Assembly (NCBI GenBank): GCA_963969495.1
Contig: OZ018337.1
Location: 86,526,777-86,590,776, forward strand
Direction of reading: 5' to 3'
DNA: 64,000 bases
Origin: Ceratothoa steindachneri
Taxonomy: Eukaryota; Arthropoda; Malacostraca; Isopoda; Cymothoidae
The position numbers and the translations under genes were made by a program. This document shows, in pieces, positions 9,953 to 22,600 of the stretch. The notes below the pieces were generated by a model, which worked only from the letters and a program-made list of their open reading frames with translations, did not search any database and had not been told where the DNA came from. Position 1 is the first letter of the stretch; the number at the start of each line of letters is the position of its first letter.

Positions 9953-10170
9953 ATTCTGGTGTTTCCACTTCTCCTTGTGTGTTTAAAAATAGCTCTTCCT
10001 TAAGAAAAAAACAACTGAGTTAGCACTCTTAGAACTAAGCCTACTTCATCATAGAAGTAACTCACTCCCCTTAAAGAATAACACTACTAAAAGGGTGTCA
10101 AAGAATATAGTGATCAAAACCAAGGGTCATTCTACGACAATAAGTTTAAACGATCGACTATTTAGATTAA

Positions 10171-10368
10171 TGCACGGTAGAACATATTCCCTCCCAGAAC
10201 GCTTTGGGACTCGGATTGTTCCGACTTAGACCTGCTGGAGTCAAACCCCTCAGCTCTTCAGTGGACTCAGAGGATCCGTTGACAACATATGATGAAGATC
10301 AGTGCACAGCGGCGCTCTTTGATTCACTGATTGCAGACGAAAGAGAATGTTTGTTGAGATATTTCTAG
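10171..10368 (+). pseudogene. Open frame in the copy-1-specific tail
   Basis: After similarity to copy 2 ends, a 65-codon frame without an ATG runs to TAG at 10,366. It includes DEDQCTAALFDSLIADE and has a protein-like composition. A neighbouring frame has LMHGRTYSLPERFGTRIV. I do not recognise the family. It may be the coding tail of the element, broken by a frameshift, or part of an adjacent sequence. Confidence 0.3.
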
Positions 10369-10704
10369 ACATTTCCCTTAAAGGTGCTCTTTAATTGTAC
10401 AAGTGATGTATATCTTCTACTTGAAATTTCTTAAATAACACCATAAAAAGTCAAGTTGGTTTAAATGCAATTAACGTGCGAGATACTTTACAGTACGTCT
10501 CCGTCTGACTCTGCGCAATACAGCGATTATGAAAGGTTTCAACAAGCCGAATTAAATGAAGAATTGATTACTCTTGTTGAAATTAAATGACCTCATCTCT
10601 CCATAAACGTTGAATTGCAGGAAAATCCTTTACTAAAAGCATCAAAAAAGAATGGAATTACCATTCCTTTGTAGAACAAGGTCTGATGGCCAAAAGGTCT
10701 CGTG

Positions 10705-10870
10705 TTATCACTTATTCTGTTTTATGACCTTACAACCATCAAAACTTTCCAAGTTTGCGGAATAAGCTTAAGATGACCTTGTTAATTATATGATTCGAAA
10801 GGAAATGTAAAACAACATAAAGGGTTCAAATTTTGTTAGAATCGGCTAACTATTAGTAAAATGCTATCTA
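10705..10870 (+). repeat. Dispersed ~200-bp repeat family, member a
   Basis: It contains CACTTATTCTG, TATGACCTTACAACC, TTCGAAAGGAAATG, TAAAACAACATAAAGGGTT and AGAATCGGC in the family order. Other members lie at 19,365, 23,525 (minus), 31,233 and 60,440 (minus). The members are too diverged for a clear end, and no coding capacity is seen. Confidence 0.7.
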
Positions 10871-10879
10871 TATTATCAA

Positions 10880-11668
10880 GTTTAACTTCCTTTTTCATTA
10901 ATTAACCACTTTAATGAGAAATATTGACTGCTGAACAGAATCTAATATCAAGGAGTTACACTGCTTACAACTAACTGCCTTATCTGGAGCTATTAACTAT
11001 GTATGGCACATAGGAGATGATCTTTGTCCAAAGAAACCTTCGACATCTCATTATAAGGTATTTAAGAATACGAAGAAATAGAAGGTAAGTATTATGAAAC
11101 ATCAACATCATTATATAGTTTTTATTAAGGTATACTAATATGTAGCATTTTATAAATAAATGTTAGCCAGTGAGCCTCAAAGGGTTGAACTCATTGGCGA
11201 AACTTAACCTCATATTTTTTGGCCAATTACATTCAAGTATTCATTTTTTTAATTTCTTCTTATCATAGACCCTTGACCACAGATGCAAAGAGAACTTTAA
11301 GTTTATGACGAACCAGTTCATTCATATCAATATATTTACGAGCAGGATTTGTTGTATGTTGCGAATGAAAATAGATATTTTTTGTTATCTTATTTCGGTT
11401 ATGATTTAGGTAAATTTTAATTTTCAATCATTGTTATTTCTAAGAATTGCTTTTGAGTTCCTAAAAAACAAAATGATGAAGCTCAGAAAAAATCATGAAT
11501 TACAAATGCTGAAGTTCAGAATATTGGTTAAAATATAGTCAAAGCTGGTTTTATATTTTATTTTTAGGTATATTCTTTAGTTTTATCAAAGTTATTTTTA
11601 AAAAGATTTTCAATTTTAGACTTTATCAGGATAAAAGAGCTACTTGCCCCTAAAATCTAATTGATCAA
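10880..11668. other. No recognisable gene
   Basis: AT-rich spacer with no motif I can support. Confidence 0.5.
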
Positions 11669-11776
11669 AGGGAAATTATTGGGGCAAATTTAGAATCAAA
11701 AAGTAAAGAATCATGAGGATTATTTATTTCCGTTTAAAAAAAAGTGCGATAAAAATAGGCCAAGAGTAAATTATTA
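11669..11776 (+). repeat. Dispersed ~100-bp repeat, copy 2
   Basis: Direct match to 932-1,034, sharing GCAAATTTAGA and AAAGAATCATG and the AGGCCAA segment. Both copies have the same orientation and lie 10.7 kb apart. Confidence 0.65.
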
Positions 11777-14056
11777 AGAGATTCGTACTGGAAAATTTAT
11801 AAATATTTTATACTAAAAGATTGTTGCTAAATTCAAATAGCCCGTATGGAGTGAAGTCTTTTTGGTATTTTAAATGTTTTTCAAAGGTTTTTTGTAAGAG
11901 TATATTTATACATCGAAAAATAAGAGTGGACGGGTAGTTTTTCGTAGATTCAAAGCTTTAATAAAAGATTTAATAATAGTTGCTCAAGAGTCTAAAAAAA
12001 CGGACAGTTAGTATGGTTTTTCCCATACTTGAAGCTTTTATACAAATTATATATAAGTGTTAGAATTTTTAATTATCTTATACATCTTAGGTGCTGAATA
12101 TAAAAATAAAGACACGGAAGGTTGGAAAAAAATAAATTTGAAATATGTTGTATAAAAATAGTATTTAAAGCTTAGTTTCTTGAAAGAAAGAAATATTATT
12201 CATAAAAATTTGACACTATAGAAAAGGTAACCTCTCAATTGGATCCTGTAATGGAATCCTATACTCTTACCTTGGCTTAGGCGACAGAGCAAACCTCTGC
12301 CTGGGTAGAGCAAGATCCTTTATTCTGTAGGAATTAATAAAGCTTACAGGGTTACAGTCTTACTTCTCCAACTCGAGAATGAAGCGAATTTGATTGTTCC
12401 AGGTCTTCCTCGGTTCAGTCTTTCAATAGAGTTCGCCACTGGGCACAATGTCATAACTTACAGGCTTCTTATCTTTCTCAATTTCTATTTCTCATTTCTT
12501 CTTGCGAAATGTGTTATCTTTTTTTCTGCCTTTTTCAAGCAAAAAATGATTGGTAATATAATGTTGGTTTGGTGAATTATACTTTATTTTTGCTATAAAA
12601 TCTGATTCTGAAGCTTCGCTCAATAAAAGAAATCTATGTTATTCGAATGTTTTTAAAAGAATTATATTTAGTATTCTGTGTTTTCAGCAACCACTTTTGG
12701 AAAAGCTTAAAATCGCAGCAAATGCACAACTCGTTGAAATCTCGTCTACAAATTTTCCGTCATTAGTTTTTCGCATATAAAATGTATGAAATTAAAAATG
12801 TGGTAAAATTAAATAACAAAGATTTCAGGTATCATTGTATTCAATACAATATTAAACATTTTAAACGAGGTCAGATAGAATAGCCAAGAAGCATTTGTTA
12901 AGATAATCGCTTGAAATAAATTATATGAAACAAAGGAAGCCATTTAATATAATTAGCACGGATTTTCTAGATAAAATTTCCTTAGAATGATTCTTTTGAA
13001 CGATCCTTTATTTTATAGACTTCACACACAAATTACAGATATATCCTGCGGCATTCAAAATTCCATTAGTGAAAATCAACCTATCCGTAATTATTATTAG
13101 CTTCAACCCGGAGACTCTACTAAACTATATGGAGAAAAATAGATAAATTAATCCGTTGTTTTTCATACTCTGGCGTAAGAATCTAACCTTGTACAATTAG
13201 CGTTTTATAGGCGTGGAAATATTTTAAATGGTATGATTGTAAAATTTTATATTATAGGATAATGAACTCTTAATAATTACACTATGAAAAAATTTAAAGG
13301 AAAATTATGGTCGAAACCATATAATGTAATTGATTAAAATTAATAAAGACTCATAAATGAAAACATGGCGGACGGATGCCGATAAGAGTTAGAAGAATAG
13401 GAAGCTTTGGGATACGCAAAATTGTTCTGTGGCAGGGATTCAAAAATTAACAAGGATCATTTAAGGGATTTCATTTTGATTCTACCTTTTTTTAATTAAT
13501 CTTCCACAATTTTGTAGAAAAACTTGCTAAAAAATAAAAGTTTAGAAAACTTAGTATTTAGATTCTTTTTCTCCTTTTTAAGTAAATGAATATTATTCAG
13601 CTATTTAAGTTATAATTAACGTAAACAGCAGTTATATCATAACTTCTACGAAAGTTATATCATTCATAACAGTAAAATGGCGAATGATATCTGAAGGATC
13701 TTTGCATGAATAGTCAGATTGTAAAGGTGTTTATTCAGGATAAATTTGTGATTATAGAAGAGTCGTCGAATATCTCATAAACATCCTTTTGATTTTAAAA
13801 ATCTAATTACAGTATAATTTTTAATTTCTAGTCATAAACCTTTTCAATATTCCAGCAACAAATTAATCTTTATTATTTAAGAAAGGTTAATTCCCTCTTT
13901 CCCGCTCGGTTTGGTCTATTCAGTCGAAGAAATTATAGTGAAAGATTAAAAAAATGAGGTAAAATGTTTCTCTTTTACATAATCTAATGTTTAACGGCAC
14001 TAAAAAACCTAAAAAAAAAATAAAAGTAAAATGTTTCCTTTTCTTTTCCTTACACA
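11777..14056. other. No recognisable gene
   Basis: AT-rich spacer. TTAACGGCAC near 13,989 could be the left end of the following piggyBac element, since TTAA is its target, but an inverted match to the other end was not found. Confidence 0.4.
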
Positions 14057-14571
14057 CTACATGGAGGCCATATTTCTTATGAGTTCACATAGAGTCCAGG
14101 CACAATGGGAAGAATGTACCCCACAGACTGGCCTTTTGCACTTATAGCAAACCACTCTCGTCTTTCTATGTACCTGTCTTGTGGAATGTACGCAGCGTTT
14201 ATTGACATCTAACAAGAGAGTCATTGTCTTAGAAGGGAGATTCATATTGAGCACATTGGCAATGGTTTTCTTGAAGTCTCTTGAGAGTGATGGTTGTGTC
14301 AGTCCTTTCTCACTCAAAGGCCGACAAAGTTGCAGAGCTAACTCTTGCATGAATTGCCAACGCATTCTAACGTTTTCATTTCTACTTTCTTGTTACCATG
14401 ATTAGATAATGAATGCATTATGGTTGCTGCATTGATTCGTCTGTAAAGCATGCAGAAAGGCCATATTTGGGTTCTACGGCTGCAACTGTACGCTGCACAC
14501 ATTTGAACGAAAGTGTCTACGCCATCTTTCGTCTTAATAGTGGGTTCATTGTGTATGGAGGAAAGCATCAT
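14057..14571 (-). pseudogene. piggyBac transposase C-terminal part
   Basis: The reading gives TKDGVDTFVQMCAAYSCSRR at about 14,536-14,477. It continues through WPFCMLYRRINAATI, a FMQELALQLCRPL segment and a Cys-rich tail with KRC, RKTRVVCYKCKRPVCGVHS. This is the end of the catalytic domain plus the C-terminal zinc-binding tail. Of the last two catalytic aspartates (the VDTLDQ motif), the first is kept and the second reads Val. One frameshift lies near 14,365. Confidence 0.8.
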
Positions 14572-14754
14572 CTAAATCTTTCTCCCCTTCAGAAGATTGT
14601 GAAGTAACGTGGGAATGTACGTATCTTCCTCATCGCTATCATAGACCTCCTCAAATATTGGGTTGTCTTCATTTTCAGAATCTATATTGAGATCCATAAG
14701 TTGCCTCTGAATATCCTCATTCATTCTTATCTTCCTCCGTGAAGTGCTCGCCAT
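14572..14754 (-). pseudogene. piggyBac transposase N-terminal part
   Basis: Sixty codons from ATG, basic at first, then acidic (ENEDNPIFEEVYDSDEED). This is typical of the unstructured N-terminus of piggyBac transposases. It ends at TAG, directly followed by ATG of the C-terminal part in the same frame. The link to piggyBac rests mainly on that context. Confidence 0.6.
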
Positions 14755-15457
14755 GATTTAAAAATGTGTTGCATTATTATAGTGTTTTAGATTATATTTT
14801 TTGATTATAATATATATATTTGTTATATATATAGCACGTTTTAGGGATGTCTATCAAAAATCATTACTGTTGCGTAAATGTTATCGTGGGGTCCATTAGA
14901 CCCAAACTCACCTGCTTTGGTGCGGTACCCAGACAACGTATGTTTTTTTCCAGAATTCACAATGAAAGTTGACATAAACTATTTGCAGTTAAAATTTTGG
15001 AGTTTCTATGAAACATTTAGGAAACAAATTTGAGAAAATGTTCTCAACATTAAAGTTGATTTTCCAAAATTCACACTATCGGATTTCTATAAATTAACTT
15101 TTATGTACCTGTAAGGTCTCATTAGTGAGGGAAGTTAAGAAAATTGCAAAACAAAAATAAGCAAGATTAAATTTCCTGTTAAAGGTAGAAAATATAATTG
15201 AAAAAGAAAACAAATTTTGGTGTAAAAACTATGAAGTAAGTTAAAACATGGAATATATCCTAGCAATATTTGTAAGAATTTTAAAATTCGAAAAGCGTAA
15301 AAATATGCCAAACATTTAAAAATTTCTTTGTTTATCTAGACGAGCAAATTAGTTAAATAAATGATAATATTAATGCTTCTTTATATTTGTCTTTTCCAAT
15401 GTCAATCTATCTCATCCAAAAGTTCAGATGCCTATCTAACGTGCTCTTTCATTAGCA

Positions 15458-15483
15458 AATATATATATATATATATATATATA
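15458..15483. repeat. (AT)n microsatellite, ~13 units
   Basis: Uninterrupted AT alternation just before a polypyrimidine tract. Confidence 0.95.
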
Positions 15484-15486
15484 CAG

Positions 15487-16030
15487 ACACGCTCTCTTAC
15501 ACTAAATATCTCTTTCAGTTCCTTATTCTATTTCTCTCATTCTCTTTAACTTTGTTTTTCTCATTTTATCTCTCTTACTGTAGCTTTATGGTGTGCTTAC
15601 TCTAATTCCTTCTACATATCTAACATTTTCTCTCTTTCTCCTTCTCTATCTTATTGGCCCCTACTCTCATTATCTATCTTGTCTATCATTAACTCAATAT
15701 TATTCTCTCTCTAATTCTTTCTCTCCTTTCATTTTACCTCTCCCTTATCCATTCTCTCTCTCATTTTCTATTTCATTATATGTCTCTTTCACTCTGTCTC
15801 TTTTATTCTCTTTTACCACGATATCTTTCTGCATCTCACTCTCAATCTAACTCTTACTATACATTCTCATTCTATTTATCTAGCTTTATTTCTTTTTTCT
15901 CTTTCGTATTATTTACTCTCATTCTCTTGTTCTCGTTCTCTTTTAACATTCTTTTTCTCATTCCCTCTCTTTTTTCATTCTATCCATTTGCTTCTTTTCT
16001 CACTCTCTATTTGTTTATGTCTAATCTCTC
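15487..16030 (+). repeat. Degenerate polypyrimidine tract, ~540 bp
   Basis: The plus strand is strongly C+T-rich, with many TCTCT and TTCTC blocks and purines mainly as isolated A. Open frames through it (15,593-15,850 and 15,780-16,157) encode only Ser/Leu/Phe/Tyr-rich low-complexity peptides and are not genes. Confidence 0.85.
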
Positions 16031-19000
16031 TTGGAGTTCATATTATCGCTACATTGGTCAAATCAATATTAAATATAAGATATTTTTTCCATTATTTAGT
16101 CCAAGACTTATATTAGTAACTTTGATAATATTGGATTTCATACAATTTTTCTTATAATTAAAATTATTAAAGAATCTCCAACATAATAAACGCCTATTCG
16201 TAGAGCATCCATATATGCATTATTTCCTTTGCCAATAACACGGCCATATCCACCGCATTAAAAAAATCAACCATTCGTGCAAAAATAGCCAATGATTGAC
16301 GGAATTGATTATAACTACATTATAAGCTTTCACATTCGCCGTAATAATTAGGGCGAGGGTATTGATTTAAGTAATCGTGTTGCAGTAAATTTTAAAAAAA
16401 TAACCAAAAGCCTTGTTTAAATCCTGATTTATATAAATAATTAACAAAGGGTATAAAATAATAAGGCTTTTAAAAAATAGAACGCTTTTTATTGTTTTCC
16501 TTATTTTATGTTATATGATGACCTTCAGATCGCAACTTCTGTGAAACGACTCAACTTTGCTAATGTTTCTGACATTAAGAAAGGAACGAGAAGCAGCCTC
16601 GAGTGAGCGCTATTTAATCTGTGATTAACTTTTCAAGCTTTTTAACATTTCAAAGCGGATGGTTTAGAAATCCATGACAAGTGAATAAGCCTACATAGGT
16701 GATATAGTTATCAACATGCATAGATGGCAATTTTTCCATTATTAACTTGATATCTCTCAAGGTTTTTCGGAGGAAATGTTATTTAGCCTAATTTACCGAG
16801 TAACCAGATTTTAAGAATACTTGAGCAATGCTAGGAATGTACTTTTCTTGCAAACGGATAAAAACTTGCACGTACTCGATTGAATGGTTGTGCAATTAGA
16901 TGAACATCTTACTGAAATATTTGGACAAGTTAATCCTGAGTGCAATCATCTCTTTTGGTAGCATATCAGAAAAACGACTTGGAGTTTAGTGAAATTATCT
17001 ATTTTGTTTCTAATAGACACACGCTACGTTGTTCTTAAATTTTATAACATATGTGCTCTTGGACAATGTGTTTTGATTTTAAGTTGGCGTGATTAAAGAT
17101 TTCACTGATACACATTGATGATAAATCACTTTTGGCTCCCAAAATACGATTATCTTAAATAATTTTACCTCGATTATAGATGCCCAGTTAACCACCACTA
17201 ACTATTTTAGGGATTACGTTTTATATTGAGAGAAGAGTCTTTAATAACATCTAAAATATAATTGTTCAGAAGGGAAAGTCATTTAGGTAATAAATTGATT
17301 TATTCAGATTTTTTAGATGAAAAAGAGCATTTACTTATGAACACTTAAAGATTCACTTGATAAAATATAATTAATAACAAAAGTGAAGTGTTTTAAACTA
17401 CTAATAGCACTGAATATTTGAAATTTTAATATCTGTCCAGAATATAAGAACAAAGACAGCAATCGTATCATGCAGATGTAAATGATACGTAAACACTTAC
17501 ATCACCATCAATCTGACGATATCTTTAACTAATTCAAGTGAACATTTTCAGTTTCATTTATTGATGCATGGGATTTTGCAAATCAATCTAATTAGCTTTA
17601 TAACAGTGATTTCAAATTTAAAATCGTTTTTTATGTATAGTTTAGTTTTAATTTATTTGAAATCCACTTTTTTTCGGAAAATACACTGAGTAATATTTAT
17701 TTCCGATCTAATCAGGGCATTTGCAAGTAGAAATAAAAGCATAAATGATCCTAGAGCATTCTTTTAAATATGTTCCCTTATTCAAAGGCCTATTTTGAAG
17801 TTATCTTTGGTGAACAAGACGAGAAGTGGGCTCCATAGACTGTGGCATAATCGCGAGAATATATTTTGTGATTGGAGAAAAGTAAAAATGAAAACGTCTA
17901 TTTTTTAGAGTCTCTATGACCTACTCCAATTTCTCAGAAAGTCTCAGTTTCTTTTCTCAATACTTATTCCTCCTTTGAAAAGGAAAGCAGTAAATCTAAT
18001 TAGAAGATTCATCACATGGTCTGATATTCCAAAGACTCTTCATCTAATGCAAAACATTCATCAGTTTCTTAACGTTTTCCTCAGGTGGAATCTAATGAAT
18101 TAGCACGTAATTTAGCAACATTCAAGGAAGCAGTCAAAAACTGTTGGATATAACAAGGCATTGAGAAAAATTATAGAAAAATTACGCAAATAAATGTGGA
18201 ACCTAAATTACCAAAAATATGTAGCTTAAAGTGAAAATTTGAATTCAGCACACCCAGAGGAATTGCCAGTATAAATGGAACAAAAGTTTTATTTTCCAGT
18301 TTAATCTTTAATATAGAAAAATCGAACAGAATATAAAGACATGCTGCATTATAGAGAAGACAAAAGTATAGTTTACATAGTGAAACCGATGCCTGCATTT
18401 CGGGATAGAAAGATTCAGAGGTGGACAGAAAAGAGAGAAAACCTCGACGTGAGTAAAAGTATGCCAGAACATGCTTAGATTTAAATAAATAAAATCATTT
18501 ATTTATTCAAATAACCACAATATGTGACAAAGAGAAAGGATGACAATAGTGACAAATGGCTTGATATCTCCGAATACTTATTTTGCTAACTTAACAAAAG
18601 GACTTTGCCTTTTGTGAGAGGTCAGTGCTTTTGCAAGATCAATTAAAAACGATTCTTTTTGTTAATCTTCGACGAGTAAACACTTTTCGTCAACTTATGT
18701 CTTATAAATATGAAAATAAAATATTTACATTTAATTACAAATCCTTTTTATAACAAGAATGATTGTTCTCAAGTAATTTCAATGATTTATGCCAATATTA
18801 ATAAACACAAAAAGTTGAGTTATTTTAGGCTAACATCTTAAATTCATTGTTTCTTGTACGAGTTGGATTAATAAGCATAATGCATGAATGAAATATAATT
18901 GTAAAAGGCAATTAAAATATTAAAAACATATATTGTTATCCCCTCAATCTACAAGTCTACAGTGAGTGCCGCAATACTAACATATCTTAGATGCGCTGCG

Positions 19001-19364
19001 CTCCCTACGTCCGTTCAATTGTTTCTAGATCCCCTTGCGCAAATAAGGAAACGAGCGTTGAATCGCATATTGCAGGTGCATTGTTGCAATCTACGTTTAC
19101 AGTATACAAAAAATATTAATAAGGTGGGGAAAATGTATTTATGAAATCCTTGACTTTTAAAATTTGTACACACTTCTACAAAATATTTATAAAAAAGTAA
19201 GTCTATTGCGAAAATCATGATTTAGCAAAATAAGATGGAGGTAAAGATATAAAAGTTCAATTGGAAACAAAATATCCGTGTATATCTAAGTTTTAAACAC
19301 AAAAATTGGGCGAGAAATAAGGAAACAAGGTCAGCTGATCAAAACTAACCATAGGAGTCAATTG
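16031..19364. other. No recognisable gene
   Basis: AT-rich with many stops in all frames. The 75-codon minus frame at 18,171-18,398 and the frames near 19,000 lack any recognisable domain. Confidence 0.5.
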
Positions 19365-19660
19365 GCAATTATATCAATCGAAAGGGATTTTAGAGCAAAA
19401 ATAAGGCTTTAATTTCGTTGGAAACGGCAGAATAATTATGAAGTCCTTACCAAATAATTTCCCGGTTAACCTAGAGAAGACTTTGGTAGTTATATCATCC
19501 GAAAGAAAATATAAATGAATTAGTAATTCCTGTGGCTATACTTTGCAAGACCTTGGCCATTATATCATTCGAAAGAGAATGTAAAACAACATAAGGGTTT
19601 TAAATTTCGTTGAATCGGCGGAATAGTTTTGATATTACCCAATCGCAAATATATACCCTT
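19365..19660 (+). repeat. Dispersed ~200-bp repeat family, member b (partly repeated in tandem)
   Basis: The family core occurs here more than once. GGCAATTATATCAATCGAAAG lies near 19,373, a diverged GTAGTTATATCATCCGAAAG near 19,487 and GCCATTATATCATTCGAAAG near 19,557. The last is followed by TGTAAAACAACATAAGGGTT and TGAATCGGCGGAATAG. The roughly 100-bp spacing suggests nested or tandem copies. Confidence 0.7.
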
Positions 19661-22600
19661 TTAATATAAAACATTTATACATCAATATTTAAAACAATAA
19701 ATTCACTCTCATACCTTTATATGATTTTTAAAATAACTCAGTAAAATATTGGCAGTCGTGAAAGAATGAAATTAAGATCTTTCTAGGATTCAGGGCCAAA
19801 GTTAGTTAATTCATTCCAGGAGTATAAAGGTGTATATGAAAAGCATCTTCTCAATATATGCTTTAAACCAATTTGGCTTTACAGGACTCAATCCTATGAC
19901 GTCTTGAATGATGGTCGTTTACCACCGACTCACAAAGTTTTAAGAGAAAGACATACGAGTAGTAACCCTTGTAGAGATCATTCTTGTTTATCATTTGGTC
20001 CTCTTAATCCAATACATAACTGCAGCGTTTTCCAGGAGAAGAAACAAAAAATCAGATTTCTGTAACAGCTCATATTTCTACGTGATCAAAGCATGCAGGT
20101 AGGTGACCTGTATTTCGTAGTATTGAAATACGTGTAAATTTACATTTTATTAATCGAATCTTTCTCTCTTTTTCAAGAAAAGTAAATCTGTTCTCGGTTC
20201 ACTCTTAGAATGTTTTTACAAATTAACGTATCATCTCTAGACTTTTGTATGCGTTAGAACCGTAAATCAATCTATTGACAGATGTCTTTGTCTGCTTTCT
20301 TTAATAAATTTTCCGATTTTTCCCACAGATTTGGCCATGATTTAATTAAAGGCTTCATAAGTGCATCGATTCTTCAATAATCAAAACATTTCTCTCAAAT
20401 TTGGGAGAATGCCTGCCCGTGATTTTGTGGGCGCTTTGTTATAAATATCTCAATTTTTAAAAGACACGCGAATGTTATATTAGGTATATCGAAGATTTTA
20501 TGTACTATATAACTCTTTTACCTTTTAAGGAGGGAAAATTTCTAATTATGATTTTATGACAGAAAATTTGCCACCATCTTGGGAGCAACAATGTTAGTTA
20601 GAATCACCTTATATTCTATGATATATCATTTTGAAGGGATTCTTTTTCTGAATGAAAACAAGATATGAACATTTCCTAATAATCAATTGTAAAGAAAATA
20701 TAATTGATTTTAATAGAATTTGAGAGAAAGACTTTTATATATGAAGTCAAGCAACACCGTATACAAACTAGAGGCCTAACGACATCTAGCAATCGCTTTA
20801 GAATTCGAATCTAATGGGAGGAATGGGGCGAATTCATATTGAATTCTCTTAATGTCGTAACATTTTCTTAAGTAAACTCTGTATATTAAATCTGTTAAAA
20901 AGGAGTAGCAGTCATTGGTCTTTAGCTCTATATTTATTTTAATTCCATTCTAAATATTTAATTACAGGTTCGAAATAGAATTCCTAACTCCCGTTGGTTT
21001 CATTGTGTTAGCGAAAGCTAGAATTTTAGCATCTTTTAATAAAGTATATCAAGAATTAGACAAAACTCGATGTAATTTTGCTCTCCCAAACGATCTATGC
21101 CATTATTTTTCTAAAAAATGTTCCATTTAAATTCAAGTTAGTATCTTCTAATAAATCCTAGGTTAAAAAAGTAGTCTGTTTCTAGTAACATTCGAAATAA
21201 TTCCAAGTCATTTTAACCAATTTATCAATTTAAATAGAATTTTTTCAACAAAATATTTCATTTAATGCTAATTTCATTTCCTCTTCCAAATTATCCATTC
21301 AATTTGAATTCAACTTCATATACTCGCTTGAATAGGTGAGGAGTGCTAGTCGTAAAAACATGATAGTTTTAATAGAGAAATAAGAGGAAAATTTCCCGAA
21401 CCTGCCTAAAATCTTATAATTGGGATATTTTTAGAGGAAAAGTTATTAATACCCAATAATAATCTAGTCGCGATAATAAAAATTATCAATATCGTGATTT
21501 TAGCTGACGAATTCGTGATGAATTGTAATGAAATAACTTGGGGAGGATCAAGGAATCAAGGCAGGCAAATGATTTAACAGGATATTATTCTTATTAAACA
21601 CACAAAACCTTTTTAGAACGATATTAAGAGTTACGCGTATGCAGCGAATTCAATTTATTATAAATAAATTATTTTAAATAAAACACGGGGCAATGTAGGC
21701 ATGAATATATAATTTCAAGAACTTATAAATGATAACTTCTCGCATCAAAATGGAGACGAAGTGACAACTGAACATAATAATATCTATAGGCTTAAGTTTG
21801 AATAATTTTTAGATAAACCCAAGGCAGAAAGTCGATTCAATATGAATATTTCTCAAACTGTTCAAGAGAGGTCTCAATTCTCATTTCGGGGGAAGGCTTA
21901 AAATTTTCCATACAGAATTAAATTTAAAACATTGAAGACGCCTTGGAAATGTATATTAATGATAAGTTTTCGCTTTTCAATATAAATAACTAAGTGAAGC
22001 ATCATAAGCATTGATTTTATTATAGGTCTAATCAGGTGCCGAGAATAAATTAGCAGATTAAAATGTGGATGAGGAAACGTAATTAGAAATAAAAAATTTT
22101 CACCTCCAGCAAATGTTGTCAATAATTATAACCGATAACTTTGGTATTGTTAAATGCGAAATAAGAACAGCTAAAATGAATAAGACAAATCACTAGCGTT
22201 GTTTTCATGACATAAGCTAAAATGCTTTTATAAATATATAATCGTAATCCAAAAAGAGAGGACTTTGGGAGTTTTGAGAATGCTGTTGACATCCTCGTAA
22301 GGATACGAGCCATCTAAGTAAACTTCAAATGAAGACTTCGCGAACATTTTTGAAATAGAAAATATAAAACTTACATATACAATCTAATAGATTATATTGA
22401 AGAGGATACACTAGTAAATATGGACATTAGCCAAAATGAATCTAGTTTTTATATTTTAAATACATAAAGGCTGTTAGAGTTTATTAATCGAAATAGTGGA
22501 GGATCTTGCGGTAAATAGCTTAATAAATCTAATTCACTCTCAGCCTAGCTTTCAAAGCGGACCCTCATAGCTAAGAAATTTTCTCGAATAATGTTATGAA

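Larger units (their letters stand above)
8667..10139 (+). mobile_element. Unclassified element, copy 1 (pairs with the inverted copy at 46,222-47,821)
   Basis: From GTGTAGAGAAATGGCTAC at 8,667 to TCTACGACA at 10,139, the sequence matches the reverse complement of 46,222-47,821 at roughly 90-95% by eye. Flanks do not match on either side. In order it holds a GC-rich leader with an 11-base C run, a TATA-like box and short tandem repeats. An 89-codon open frame and an intron-like segment with conserved GTAAGT and AG ends follow. The start with TG could fit an LTR, and the leader plus intron could fit a DNA transposon. I recognise neither a primer-binding site nor a transposase, so the class is open. 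The true right end is not established. Confidence 0.85.
14057..14950 (-). mobile_element. piggyBac derivative with most of its catalytic core deleted
   Basis: On the minus strand an acidic N-terminal frame (14,754-14,572) leads, across one stop and in the same frame, into the C-terminal part of a piggyBac transposase (14,571-14,057). Beyond the start codon lies GGGTC-CATTA-GACCC (14,889-14,903), a palindrome common near piggyBac-like termini, and then TACCCAGACAACGTATG. About 320 residues of the usual ~580 are missing. No TTAA could be confirmed at either end, so the outer limits are approximate. Confidence 0.8.

Noticed and set aside
12270..12330. Alu-like GCGACAGAGCAA and CCTGGGTAGAGCAAG words
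   Set aside because: The resemblance to a primate SINE is limited to short words in otherwise unrelated AT-rich DNA; coincidence.
15593..16157. Membrane-like proteins in the polypyrimidine tract
   Set aside because: The Ser/Leu/Phe/Tyr richness follows from C+T-only sequence; frames overlap and no motif is present.
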